Source of the DNA: JBEVNR01 sp040507985
Lineage (GTDB): Bacteria > Pseudomonadota > Alphaproteobacteria > Rickettsiales > UBA6187
Reading direction: 5' to 3'
Assembly: GCA_040507985.1 (NCBI GenBank)
Contig: JBEVNR010000057.1
Location: 26,230-90,229 of the forward strand
DNA length: 64,000 bases
This document shows, in pieces, positions 51,605 to 60,188 of this stretch. A program made the position numbers and the translations under genes. The notes under the pieces are model-generated. The model did not search any database. It was not told where the DNA came from and was given only the letters and a program-made list of their open reading frames with translations. Each line of letters starts with the position of its first letter. The stretch's first letter is position 1.

Positions 51605-53122
51605 TTAGCGCCGCACCATTTCCCATAATTTCCTTGGACGGTAGCGCGGCGCGACCATGCAGGCAAAGCCGTAGGCGAGCGCCCCGACGGAAATGCGCGC
51701 CGCCGCGTCAATCCCGGCATTGCCGAACGAAAATTTCTCCGCCGCATATAGCGCTCCCGCCATGCACAGCGTGGCGCCGATTTGCGCCGGCAGCCATGAC
51801 CCCATGCGGAAATCGGCGGGGGAAAGCTTCCGCTTCCGCAAAATGACCGCATAGGCCAGCCCGTTCGCCCACGCCGCCGCCGCCGGGCCGAACGCAAGCG
51901 CGCTTTCTCCCATGAAGGGAACGGCGGAGAGGGTGAGCGCAACGTTCACGACCAGCGTCGCCAGGGAAATCCACGCCGGCGATGCCGTATCGCCGCTCGC
52001 GTAAAACACCGGCCCTAAAATGCGGTTCAAGACGAACGCCGGCAAACCCGCCATGAAAATGCGCAAAATATGCGCCACGCGTTCGGTGTCGTCTGGGGTA
52101 AACTCTCCCCGTTCAAACAACGCCTTGACGAGAAGCGGGGCGAGCGCCGCCGCGCCGACGGCGGCCGGCAACGACAACCCCATCGCCAGTTCCATCGCCT
52201 TGCGTTGCAAGTCGTATGATTTTTCCGTATGCGCCGCCGCCACGTGGCGCGACAAAGCGGGCAAGAGCGCGATGCCCATGGCGGTGCCGATCATCGCCAG
52301 CGGAAATTGCAGCAACCGGTCCGCGTAATAGACGGTCGAGGCCATTCCCGCAAAAAACGTGGCGATAATCGTGTTCGCCCATAGGTTAATTTGCGTGATT
52401 CCTCCTCCCAATATGCCGGGAACCATGCGTCGCCCCAGGGATTTGACGTCGGCGCGACGCCTTGGAGCCGCCGGCCATACGAACGCCTTATGTTTTACGG
52501 CGAAATAGACGATCCACGCCGTTTGGGCGACGCCGCCGATTAAGATGGACCACGCCAGCGCCTCCGCCGCCGTCGCGAAGAACGGCTTCAACCATATGGC
52601 CCCGGCCACCATCCCCACATTTAACCATATGGACGATGAAACGAAGGGAAAAAATTTGCCCCGCCCGTTCAACATGCCTCCGTATAGACACACGACGGAA
52701 ACGAATGCGACGTAGGGAAAAATAACCCGCCCCAAAAACACTGCCGCGCCCATGCGTTCGGAATCGCCGCGAAATCCCCACGCCAGCAGCGCGACGATCT
52801 CCGGCATAAAAATATGCGCGGCGACGCATGTCGGGAAAAGCAGCGCCAGCATCCATCCCAGCGCGACCGCGCCGAAGCGCCGCGCGTCTTCCTCTCCCCC
52901 CGTCGCGAGCGCGGCGGAGTACAGGGGAATGAAGGCGTTCTGAAACGCTCCCTCCGCCGATATTTGCCGAATGAGGTTGGGAATGCGGTAGGCGACGAAA
53001 AACGCGTCCGCCAGCGGTCCCGCCCCCAGCGCGCCGGCCACCTGTATGTCGCGCGCATAACCCGTGATGCGCGAGAGAAACACCAGCGCGCCGACGGTGG
53101 ACGCGGATTTAACGACGGACAT
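51605..53122 (-). CDS. murJ: Lipid II flippase MurJ
   Basis: A polytopic inner-membrane protein that moves lipid II to the periplasmic face for peptidoglycan synthesis. It has 505 residues, normal length, with many hydrophobic helices. The N-terminal family signature is present (LVFLSRITGYARDIQVAGAL and ADAFFVAYRIPNLIRQISAE with GAFQNAFIPLY), together with LPALSRHVA and the charged cavity residues expected of the MOP superfamily. A nested inverted repeat lies directly upstream. The gene follows the haloperoxidase-family gene on the same strand after 142 bases. Confidence 0.96.
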   Translation of the reverse strand: MSVVKSASTVGALVFLSRITGYARDIQVAGALGAGPLADAFFVAYRIPNLIRQISAEGAFQNAFIPLYSAALATGGEEDARRFGAVALGWMLALLFPTCVAAHIFMPEIVALLAWGFRGDSERMGAAVFLGRVIFPYVAFVSVVCLYGGMLNGRGKFFPFVSSSIWLNVGMVAGAIWLKPFFATAAEALAWSILIGGVAQTAWIVYFAVKHKAFVWPAAPRRRADVKSLGRRMVPGILGGGITQINLWANTIIATFFAGMASTVYYADRLLQFPLAMIGTAMGIALLPALSRHVAAAHTEKSYDLQRKAMELAMGLSLPAAVGAAALAPLLVKALFERGEFTPDDTERVAHILRIFMAGLPAFVLNRILGPVFYASGDTASPAWISLATLVVNVALTLSAVPFMGESALAFGPAAAAWANGLAYAVILRKRKLSPADFRMGSWLPAQIGATLCMAGALYAAEKFSFGNAGIDAAARISVGALAYGFACMVAPRYRPRKLWEMVRR

Positions 53123-53129
53123 AGAAAAA

Positions 53130-53183
53130 GCGCCTTAAAAATTAAGCGAAACCCGGGAAATTTCGCTGCGTTCGACAAGGCGC
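53130..53183 (-). promoter_or_regulatory. Nested inverted repeat upstream of murJ
   Basis: Outer arms GCGCCTT (53130-53136) and AAGGCGC (53177-53183) enclose inner arms AGCGAAA (53145-53151) and TTTCGCT (53161-53167), with a CCCGGGAAA loop. It begins 8 bases before the murJ ATG, so folding would hide the start region. There is no T-run, so it does not look like the terminator of the upstream gene. Confidence 0.5.
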
Positions 53184-53264
53184 ATTATATAGAAAATAGA
53201 TTTTAGGTATAGCCTATGTTGAACCATTTAAAACGCTTCTTTTGGGTAAAACGTCTAGCGTCCG

Positions 53265-54653
53265 TCATTGCCGAAACGCCTTTAACGCTTTATCGCCGAT
53301 GCATTCTCCCTGCTTGATGCCGCGTTCTATCGACGCGCGGTAGTGAATGCCGCCATACAGGCGCGATATGCCGACTTCCCGCTCCATTTCCTTAAACGAC
53401 GAGAAGGAGCGGGGCGCGTAGCCCATGTGGTCGTAGCTATGGTCCGTAAAGGGGTATTTTTCGCCGAAAAGCGAGATAAGCACGACCGTCGCGGCGCCGG
53501 TCTGCACCGAATGGCCGGAAGGGTATTCGGGAAAAGGCGGCGTGGACAAGAGAGCGGCCCAATCCTTGTCGATAAACCGCTTGATGTAGGTCACGGGGCG
53601 AATCACGTTGTATCGGTACTTCTCGGCCCAACAACCGACGAAGGCGTCGGCCAGCGCCACGGACACTTTCGCGTAGGCGTCGGCAGCGAACATGAGCGAC
53701 GCGTCCTTTTGGCGCAACAACTGCGTGAGGATCGAAAAAATATGGCCGGGAGGCGTGTAGCTGTAACGCGGGGCGTCGTTCCAAAACTGGGCTATGTCGC
53801 GACGCTCCTTGGTCATGCTCTCGCCCGCGTCATACACTTCCTTGGCCTCGGCGTAAAATTCCGATTTCGGATCGGCAGAATAGGGAACGGGGGTGGGCAG
53901 GCCGCACGCCAGCTCTTCGGAATTTTTTAAGACGAACGGGCGTTTTTCTCCCCAAAAGGGCTGAAGGGCAGGATAGAGTCGGGGAGTGGTCGGCTCCCAC
54001 ATTCCCTCGCCCTTAGGGATGGAGTAGTTAGACGGAAAATTATGAATGTGCGCTTCGTGCGCCCCGTCTCCCATCGACCAGGCGTACACGGCCCGCGCCA
54101 CGTCCCGTCCGTATTTTTCGGATCGACGGATCGTCCGCGCGGCGGTTTCGTTCGCATAGGCGTCCGCGATTTTTTTGCGAAACTCCTCTATCGCCGGCAT
54201 GTTTTTGGCGTCGACGGGGCTTTGGGCGACAATATCCGAAAAAATCGCCGCCAACGCCGCGTTGGCGACGGCCGGCCAGTAATATTGCCTGTCCGGCTCC
54301 GGCTTGGGCATGGGAGGCATGTCGATCAACCTTCCCGATAGGCTTTTATGTTCCGGCAAGGAGGGAACCAGCGATTCGTACAGCGCGATCGCGCTATACG
54401 CAAGCGCGCGCGAGACGACCGGCGGCGTGAAGCCTTGCGTGCGCCGCATGATTCCGAGCATAAAGTCCGCCCATTGCGTCGCCACTTCATGTTTTTCCTT
54501 GTCCGGCGTTTCCGCCGCGCAGGAGACGCGCGCGACGCATTGCGTCACCAGATCGCTGTCGTCTAGCGCATGGGAGCGGGAAGGAACGGAAATTGAGGCG
54601 GCCAGCGCGACGGCGGCGACGTATGTGCGCATATCAACGGACGAAAAAATCAT
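53265..54653 (-). CDS. Vanadium-dependent haloperoxidase / PAP2-family secreted protein
   Basis: 462 residues with an N-terminal Sec signal (cut likely after SRSHA, about residue 29). It contains the complete vanadate/phosphate-binding signature of the haloperoxidase-acid phosphatase superfamily: K345-x6-R352-P (KYRYNVIRP), P-S379-G-H381 (EYPSGHSVQTGA) and S-R431-x5-H437 (SRLYGGIHYR). The length and the long helical N-terminal part match the vanadium chloroperoxidase-like group rather than small PAP2 phosphatases. Family members oxidise halides with peroxide or hydrolyse phosphate esters; which applies cannot be told. AAGGA lies 7 bases before the ATG at 54653, inside the end of the upstream kinase gene, so the two are co-transcribed. 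Confidence 0.85.
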   Translation of the reverse strand: MIFSSVDMRTYVAAVALAASISVPSRSHALDDSDLVTQCVARVSCAAETPDKEKHEVATQWADFMLGIMRRTQGFTPPVVSRALAYSAIALYESLVPSLPEHKSLSGRLIDMPPMPKPEPDRQYYWPAVANAALAAIFSDIVAQSPVDAKNMPAIEEFRKKIADAYANETAARTIRRSEKYGRDVARAVYAWSMGDGAHEAHIHNFPSNYSIPKGEGMWEPTTPRLYPALQPFWGEKRPFVLKNSEELACGLPTPVPYSADPKSEFYAEAKEVYDAGESMTKERRDIAQFWNDAPRYSYTPPGHIFSILTQLLRQKDASLMFAADAYAKVSVALADAFVGCWAEKYRYNVIRPVTYIKRFIDKDWAALLSTPPFPEYPSGHSVQTGAATVVLISLFGEKYPFTDHSYDHMGYAPRSFSSFKEMEREVGISRLYGGIHYRASIERGIKQGECIGDKALKAFRQ

Positions 54654-54664
54654 AAGTTTTCCTT

Positions 54665-55741
54665 TTATTGATCGCTTTTAGGTTTGGGCAAGGCGACGCA
54701 AAAGCAGCCGCCGTGGGCGGCGGGAACCGCCCATATTTTTCCGCCGTGAATTTCCTCCACGATGCGGCGGCACATCGCAAGGCCAAGTCCCGTGCCGGGA
54801 ATGCCGCGAGAGGCGAAGCCGCGCTCGAATACCTGAAATATTTTTTCCTTTTCCGCGTCGCACACGCCCGGGCCGTTATCCTTCACCAGAATCACCCAAT
54901 GCTCCCGGTCTTCCTCCGCTTCGACGCGAATGGAGGGAGACGATCCGGCGTAGGCGGCGGCGTTGGAGAAAATATTCCGAAAAACGGTATAGATAAGGGC
55001 GTAGGAACCGTAGACGATCGGAAGTTCGTCGAAGCTAAGCCGGCAACGCGGATCCCCTCCGCCGAACTGGGCGTACATTTCTTCCTTTACTTCCGCAATC
55101 ATTTTTTCAAGCGGAAACATGATTTTTTCCGGCCGTTGCTGGGTCACGGCAACGTAGGCGAACAATTTATCCAAATAGGCGTGGGCGTGCTTCGCCGCTT
55201 CGTGCGCCACGTCGATAAATTCGTCGGCCTTCGCCGGGTCGCCGTTCTTGAACTCTTTCGCCATTTCGAGCAATCCGTTCACCGAACTGATCTTATCGCG
55301 CAAATTATGCGACACGGTGCGGGAAAATTCCTCTATCTCGCGGCGATGCTCAAGAATGAGCCGCTTCATCCGTATTTTTTCCTCCGCGTTTTTTATCGCC
55401 CACAGCAACGTGTCGGAGGAAAGCCGGTCTTTTAGGATATATCCCTGCACCCCCAGATGCATGGCGTCAATCACTAATTGTACGTCGGCGAATCCCGTCA
55501 CCATCAACACGGGTATGACGGCATGGTTTTTCCTGAGTTCGTTTACCACGTCCATGCCGTTGGCGTCTTGCAGCAGGTAATCGAGCAGCATTAAGTCCGG
55601 ACGTTGTTCCTCGAATATCTTTAAAGCTTCCTTGGCATTGCTGGCCTCTAGGATCTCGAATTCCATCGACTCGACGTCTTTTAAGTGCCCCGCAATCAAT
55701 TTTCGCGTGGTGAACGAATCGTCTACGATCAGTATTTTCAT
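54665..55741 (-). CDS. Soluble hybrid: receiver domain fused to histidine kinase
   Basis: A 358-residue cytoplasmic two-component protein. The receiver domain (1-120) begins MKILIVDDSF, with phospho-acceptor Asp54 (MLLDYLL), Thr82 and Lys104. The kinase part has an H-box with His145 (RTVSHNLRDKI), N-box RNIFSNAAAYA (Asn256/260), G1 VKDNGPGV and G2 GTGLGLAMCRR. It has no transmembrane or PAS sensor. This order suggests it is itself switched by phosphorylation of the receiver, as in phosphorelay or chemotaxis-like branches. The ATG at 55741 is the natural start; the frame extends to 55855 but adds only unrelated residues. The haloperoxidase gene follows after 11 bases. Confidence 0.9.
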   Translation of the reverse strand: MKILIVDDSFTTRKLIAGHLKDVESMEFEILEASNAKEALKIFEEQRPDLMLLDYLLQDANGMDVVNELRKNHAVIPVLMVTGFADVQLVIDAMHLGVQGYILKDRLSSDTLLWAIKNAEEKIRMKRLILEHRREIEEFSRTVSHNLRDKISSVNGLLEMAKEFKNGDPAKADEFIDVAHEAAKHAHAYLDKLFAYVAVTQQRPEKIMFPLEKMIAEVKEEMYAQFGGGDPRCRLSFDELPIVYGSYALIYTVFRNIFSNAAAYAGSSPSIRVEAEEDREHWVILVKDNGPGVCDAEKEKIFQVFERGFASRGIPGTGLGLAMCRRIVEEIHGGKIWAVPAAHGGCFCVALPKPKSDQ

Positions 55742-55957
55742 ATTCGCCGCGCAGGTAAAGTTGCAACGAGCAAATTCTATCCCATATATTGTTTCGGGTT
55801 TCTTAACGACGGCAAAAAAGAATAGGACGGATCTATAGGCGCTAGTCCGGAGCATCGCATTTCACATAGGCGTCCGGGTTAGCGACGTCGGAAGAATCGG
55901 GGCGCCGCCCAAAAGTCCGGCAAAAAATCGTACCGGGCGTCAACACAAATATTCCAG

Positions 55958-55966
55958 TTATCCACA
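55958..55966 (+). promoter_or_regulatory. Consensus DnaA box upstream of nrdA
   Basis: TTATCCACA is a perfect match to the strong DnaA-binding consensus, about 97 bases before the nrdA ATG, in the gap shared with the divergent kinase gene. In E. coli nrdAB is controlled by DnaA through such boxes. Only one box is seen, so it is regulatory at most and not an origin. Confidence 0.5.
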
Positions 55967-56062
55967 TGTCTTTATTGTTGTGCCGCCCTTCCTTTCGCGG
56001 CATGATGTGGCGTTAGAATGCCGAACGCATAGACGACGTCACATTTAGAGAATCTTTATACC

Positions 56063-57871
56063 ATGGCTACGGAAAAATCGCGCATTCGCCTTGATCGAAC
56101 GCGCGACGCGCTACTCACCGATTTCGGCAAGGCGGTGCTTTCCGACCGTTATTTATTGCCGGGGGAGGAATACCAGGACCTCTTCGCGCGCGTGGCCGCC
56201 CATTACGGCGACGACCCGGCGCACGCGCAAAGGCTGTACGATTACATGTCGCGCCTATGGTTCATGCCGGCGACCCCTATTTTAAGCAACGGCGGCACGA
56301 AGCGCGGACTTCCCATCTCCTGCTTTTTAAACGAATCGGACGACAGTCTGGAAGGCATCGTCGATTTATGGAACGAAAACGTCTGGCTCGCCGCCAAAGG
56401 CGGCGGCATCGGCAGCTATTGGGGCAATTTGCGCTCCATCGGCGAGACGGTGCGGGGCAACGGGCAAACGTCGGGCATTATTCCCTTTATTAAGGTGATG
56501 GATTCGATGACGCTGGCCATTTCGCAAGGCTCGCTAAGGCGGGGAAGCGCGGCGGTGTATTTGCCGATGTCGCACCCGGAAATCGAGGAATTCATCGATT
56601 TGCGGCGCCCAACCGGCGGCGACCCCAACAGACGGGCGCTGAACGTGCATCACGCCGTCAGCATTCCCGACGCCTTCATGCGCGCGGTGGAGCAAGACGG
56701 CGCGTGGGATTTGGTCAGTCCCCATAACGGCAAGGTCATGTCGGTGGTAAAGGCCCGCGATTTATGGGTGAAGCTGCTGAACACCCGCATCGAAACCGGC
56801 GAGCCGTATATGTTATTTTACGATAACGTGCGCAAACACCTTCCCGAATCGTACAAGCGCCTATCGCTTGACGCGAAAACCTCTAACTTGTGCAGCGAAA
56901 TCACCTTGCACACCGGGCCGGACCATCGCGGAGAAAACCGCACCGCCGTCTGTTGCCTCTCGTCGCTTAACCTCGAATATTTCGACGATTGGAAAAACGA
57001 CGCCGCCTTCATCAAAGACGTGCTGCGCATGCTCGACAACGTGCTGGACGATTTTATTGAAACGGCGCCGGAGAGCATGGCGCGCGCGAAATATTCCGCG
57101 ATGCGCGAGCGCAGCGTCGGCATGGGCGTGATGGGCTTTCACTCGTTCTTGCAATCGAAAAGCGTGCCGTTCGAGTCGGCGACCGCGAAATCGTGGAACG
57201 TAAATATGTTTCGCCACATTCGCCTGGCGGCGGATCGCGCGTCGGTTGAGTTGGCCGGTGAGCGCGGCCCCTGCCAGGACGCGGAAGAAGCCGGCATGAT
57301 GGAGCGCTTCACCCACAAAATGGCGATTGCGCCGACGGCCTCCATTTCGGTGATTGCGGGAAATTCGTCGCCCGGCATCGAACCCTACGCCGCCAACAGC
57401 TTCACGCAAAAAACGCTGAGCGGCTCGTTCGTCGTGCGCAACAAGCATCTGCAACGCCTGTTTGAAGAGCGCGGGGTCGATATCGGCGCCGCGTGGTCGT
57501 CGGTGGCGACGCACGAAGGCTCGGTCAAGCAATTGGATTGTCTGACCGACGATGAAAAATCGGTCTTTCTTACCGCCTACGAACTTGACCAGCGCTGGGT
57601 GATAGAGCACGCCGCCGACCGCACTCCCTATATATGTCAGGCGCAGTCAGTCAATTTGTTCCTGCCGGGCAACGCCCATAAGCGCGACTTGCATTTTCTC
57701 CATTACACCGCATGGAAAAAAGGACTCAAAAGCCTGTATTACTGCCGTTCGACGTCCATCCAGCGGGCGGAAAAAGTCTCGCACCAAGCGGTGGAATCCG
57801 GTGCCGAAACCGAACGAGGAACGGTTGCGGCGATACAAAAAGAATATGACGAATGTCTGGCCTGCCAATGA
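56063..57871 (+). CDS. nrdA: Ribonucleoside-diphosphate reductase alpha subunit, no ATP cone
   Basis: Reduces ribonucleotides to deoxyribonucleotides. 602 residues, short for the family. Active-site elements: Cys87 (LPISCFLNES), N275-L-C277-S-E279, the second redox cysteine in TAVCCLSSLNL (297/298), and a C-terminal shuttle pair C598-L-A-C601. The N-terminal ATP-cone that carries overall activity control is missing, since the sequence goes straight into the catalytic barrel at residue ~20. A class I beta subunit (nrdB) would be required, but none follows; downstream is thiS, overlapping by 4 bases. A DnaA box lies upstream. Class I is favoured by overall similarity, not proven. Confidence 0.9.
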   Translation: MATEKSRIRLDRTRDALLTDFGKAVLSDRYLLPGEEYQDLFARVAAHYGDDPAHAQRLYDYMSRLWFMPATPILSNGGTKRGLPISCFLNESDDSLEGIVDLWNENVWLAAKGGGIGSYWGNLRSIGETVRGNGQTSGIIPFIKVMDSMTLAISQGSLRRGSAAVYLPMSHPEIEEFIDLRRPTGGDPNRRALNVHHAVSIPDAFMRAVEQDGAWDLVSPHNGKVMSVVKARDLWVKLLNTRIETGEPYMLFYDNVRKHLPESYKRLSLDAKTSNLCSEITLHTGPDHRGENRTAVCCLSSLNLEYFDDWKNDAAFIKDVLRMLDNVLDDFIETAPESMARAKYSAMRERSVGMGVMGFHSFLQSKSVPFESATAKSWNVNMFRHIRLAADRASVELAGERGPCQDAEEAGMMERFTHKMAIAPTASISVIAGNSSPGIEPYAANSFTQKTLSGSFVVRNKHLQRLFEERGVDIGAAWSSVATHEGSVKQLDCLTDDEKSVFLTAYELDQRWVIEHAADRTPYICQAQSVNLFLPGNAHKRDLHFLHYTAWKKGLKSLYYCRSTSIQRAEKVSHQAVESGAETERGTVAAIQKEYDECLACQ

Positions 57872-58068
57872 TGCTGCACGTGAACGGGGAAGAAATGCGC
57901 ATCGAAGACGCCGCCGACGTTGCCGCCTTGGTGGCCCGTTTGGAATTGGACGCGCGCAAGGTGGCGATAGAACGTAACCTAGAGGTCGTGCCGCGCTCGC
58001 GCTACGCTTCCACGCCCCTGCAAGACGGCGACCGAATAGAGGTCGTGCATTTTATCGGCGGGGGATGA
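57868..58068 (+). CDS. thiS: Sulfur carrier protein ThiS
   Basis: A small ubiquitin-fold protein that carries sulfur as a C-terminal thiocarboxylate for the thiazole ring of thiamine. It has 66 residues, beginning MMLHVNGEEM, with a hydrophobic core and the tail DGDRIEVVHFIGGG ending in the required diglycine. The start ATG overlaps the nrdA stop (ATGA), implying coupled translation; an earlier in-frame ATG at 57853 is also possible. The partner thiG and the rest of a thi operon are absent; a palindromic element and a gene fragment follow instead. Confidence 0.9.
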   Translation: MMLHVNGEEMRIEDAADVAALVARLELDARKVAIERNLEVVPRSRYASTPLQDGDRIEVVHFIGGG

Positions 58069-58135
58069 AACGCCTTCAATCCTTGGGCGCGCGGTTTCGT
58101 CGTTCCTTGGCTTTACTTTATGAGAAAGCTCCTTT

Positions 58136-58277
58136 AGGACTTACGCGAAACGTCGTCTTTTTGGTAATTTTTGCGTTGCCTTCGTACTCGAAGCCTTATG
58201 TAGATTGACTACACGGCGGCTTCTGTGTGCGAAGGCGCCTAAAAACTCCTCAAAAATACTCGTTTCGCGTAAGTCCT
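58136..58277. mobile_element. MITE-like palindromic element with perfect 17-bp terminal repeats
   Basis: AGGACTTACGCGAAACG (58136-58152) is repeated exactly inverted at 58261-58277. The interior is also largely palindromic: CCTTCGTACTCGAAGCC pairs with GGCTTCTGTGTGCGAAGG, and TGTAG-ATTGA-CTACA forms the tip, so the whole 142 bases can fold into one hairpin. There is no coding capacity. The end motif GGACTTACGC resembles ends seen in IS5-type elements, so it may be moved in trans. No clear target duplication was found. Two related half-copies lie at 44190 and 62148. Confidence 0.8.
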
Positions 58278-58278
58278 G

Positions 58279-58470
58279 TCCTTGTTACAAGAGAAGCTTA
58301 CCGGACTGGACGTGCTGTGCGTCTACGGTTCCGACGAAACCGCCGGCGGCGCCTGCGACAAACTCAAAAAAGGAACCGCAAGCGTAGTGCAGATGCAAGG
58401 CGGCCACCATTTCGGCGGCGACTACGAAAAGCTTGCGCAGATTATTCTAGAGCGTAGCCGGCGCCAATAA
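58279..58470 (+). pseudogene. 3' fragment of a VirJ/AcvB-family gene
   Basis: About 62 codons (from TTG 58282) matching the C-terminal end of the VirJ/AcvB alpha/beta-hydrolase-like family: LDVLCVYGSDETAGGACDKL followed by VVQMQGGHHFGGDYEKLAQ and a final helix. The family's characteristic GGHHF-x-G-D-Y is intact, but the full protein is several times longer. The fragment begins immediately after the 58136-58277 element, so the rest was lost by insertion-deletion. Full-length proteins are periplasmic and have been tied to type IV secretion or to cleavage of lysyl-phosphatidylglycerol. Confidence 0.75.
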
Positions 58471-58487
58471 CGCCTTCGAGAGAGGTT

Positions 58488-60098
58488 CTAAGAAAGCGCC
58501 AAACGCCCGTCGATCATTGCGACGGAATTGGCGACGCCGTAGAGCGCGAAGAACGATCCCATGCGCGGTCCGCTTTCCTGTCCCAGCAATATTTCGTACA
58601 GGGCGCCAAACCAATCGCGCAGATTGTCGTAACCGGCGTTTTTCCCCACGGAATAGACGATATTTTGCAACGTTTCGGCGTCGGCGCCCTCCGGCGCGGA
58701 GGCGAGCGCGTCGCGCAGCGCATGCAAGGCGGCGCGTTCTTCGCTTGTCGGCGCGCGGAAGCGTTGCGACGGCTTCACGAAATCGGCGTAATAGCGCAAT
58801 GCTCCGTCGACCATGCGCGCGAGTATCGCATGGCTGCGGGGCGAAACGTCGGGCGCGTATTTGCGAATAAAGCCCCATAGCACCTCTTCGCTTTCGGCGC
58901 AGCAGGCCGAAGCGAGGTTAAGAAGCAGCGAGAACGACACGGGCGCGTCGCCTTGTTCTTCCTCCCCCCTTGGCAAGCAGCGCTCTACGTGCCACGCGGG
59001 GTTTTTTGCGGCCTCTTCCGTCGGTTTTCCGTCCAGCGCGGCGCGAAACGACAGAAATTCGTCCGTCGCTTTAGGAATCACGTCGAAATGCAGTTTTTTC
59101 GCCGAAGAAGGCTGGCGATACATGTAATAGGCCAAGCTTTCACGCGGGGCGTAGCGCAACCATTCGTCCAGGGACAAGCCGTTGCCTTTCGATTTGGAAA
59201 TTTTTTCGCCTTTTTCGTCCAAGAATAATTCATACATCATGCCGGCAGGAGGGCGGCCTCCGAGAATGTTGCAGATGCGCCCGGAGACGTCCGCCGAGGG
59301 TTTAAGGTCCTTGCCGTACATTTCGTAATCCACGCCCAGAGCCGTCCAGCGCATGCCCCAGTCCGGTTTCCATTGCAACTTGCACGCGCCGCCGGTGACC
59401 GTCGTCTCGCGCTCCTCCCCGTTTGGCGCAAGATAGGTAAACGTGCCGTCTTTCGGGCGAACGGAAAGGGCGGGAACTTGCAACACGCGCCCGGTATCGG
59501 GACAAACGGGCATGAAGGGGTTATAGGTTTTTCGCCGCTCTTCCCCCAACGTCGGCAGCATCACGCGCATAATGGCGTCGAAATTTTCAAGAGCCTTTAG
59601 CAACGCCGCGTCGTAGGCGCCGCTTTTATAGCGTGCGGTGGCGCTCACGAAGCGATAGTCAAAACCGAACGCGTCCAAAAACGCGCATAGCCGCGCGTTC
59701 ATGTGCGCGCCGAAGCTCTCGTGCGTGCCGAACGGATCGGGGATGGCGGTGAGCGGCTTGCCTACATGCTTCGCCGTTTCTTCCCCGTTCGGAATGTTGT
59801 CGGGAATTTTGCGCAGCCCGTCCATGTCGTCCGACACGCAAAATAATTTTGTCGGAATGTCCGGATACAGCGCGGCAAACGCATTTCTCACCATCGTCGT
59901 GCGGAGCGCCTCGCCGAACGTGCCGATATGCGGCAGGCCGGAGGGACCATAGCCGGTGGAGAACAGCACGTATCCCTTATCGGGAACGGCGCCGCGCAAG
60001 CGTTTATGAAGCGCTGCGGCCTCGCGAAACGGCCATTCCTTATTGGAAAGCAACGGGGCGTCGGTTTCTGGGGCGCGCATGGCGGCGGAGTCGGTCAT
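58488..60098 (-). CDS. lysK: Class I lysyl-tRNA synthetase
   Basis: Charges tRNA-Lys. It is the archaeal/alphaproteobacterial class I enzyme, unrelated to the class II LysS of most bacteria. It has the class I Rossmann signature GPSGLPHIGTFGEALR (HIGH-like, about residues 57-60) and a KMSKS-like KISKSKGNG near residue 300. The C-terminal part is the helical anticodon-binding domain. From the ATG at 60098 it has 536 residues; a TTG at 60113 is also in frame. It is divergent from dksA across a 149-base gap. Confidence 0.95.
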   Translation of the reverse strand: MTDSAAMRAPETDAPLLSNKEWPFREAAALHKRLRGAVPDKGYVLFSTGYGPSGLPHIGTFGEALRTTMVRNAFAALYPDIPTKLFCVSDDMDGLRKIPDNIPNGEETAKHVGKPLTAIPDPFGTHESFGAHMNARLCAFLDAFGFDYRFVSATARYKSGAYDAALLKALENFDAIMRVMLPTLGEERRKTYNPFMPVCPDTGRVLQVPALSVRPKDGTFTYLAPNGEERETTVTGGACKLQWKPDWGMRWTALGVDYEMYGKDLKPSADVSGRICNILGGRPPAGMMYELFLDEKGEKISKSKGNGLSLDEWLRYAPRESLAYYMYRQPSSAKKLHFDVIPKATDEFLSFRAALDGKPTEEAAKNPAWHVERCLPRGEEEQGDAPVSFSLLLNLASACCAESEEVLWGFIRKYAPDVSPRSHAILARMVDGALRYYADFVKPSQRFRAPTSEERAALHALRDALASAPEGADAETLQNIVYSVGKNAGYDNLRDWFGALYEILLGQESGPRMGSFFALYGVANSVAMIDGRLALS

Positions 60099-60188
60099 AA
60101 GCGGAGAATACAAAAATAGCGCCGTTAACGGAAATTTCAGCGTTTTACGGTAGCATTTTCTCCGCCGCTTGTATATAAGATTTTCCGC

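Noticed and set aside
55945..55985. NrdR-type repressor box before nrdA
   Set aside because: ACACAAATATT resembles half a box, but no palindromic pair at the required spacing was found.
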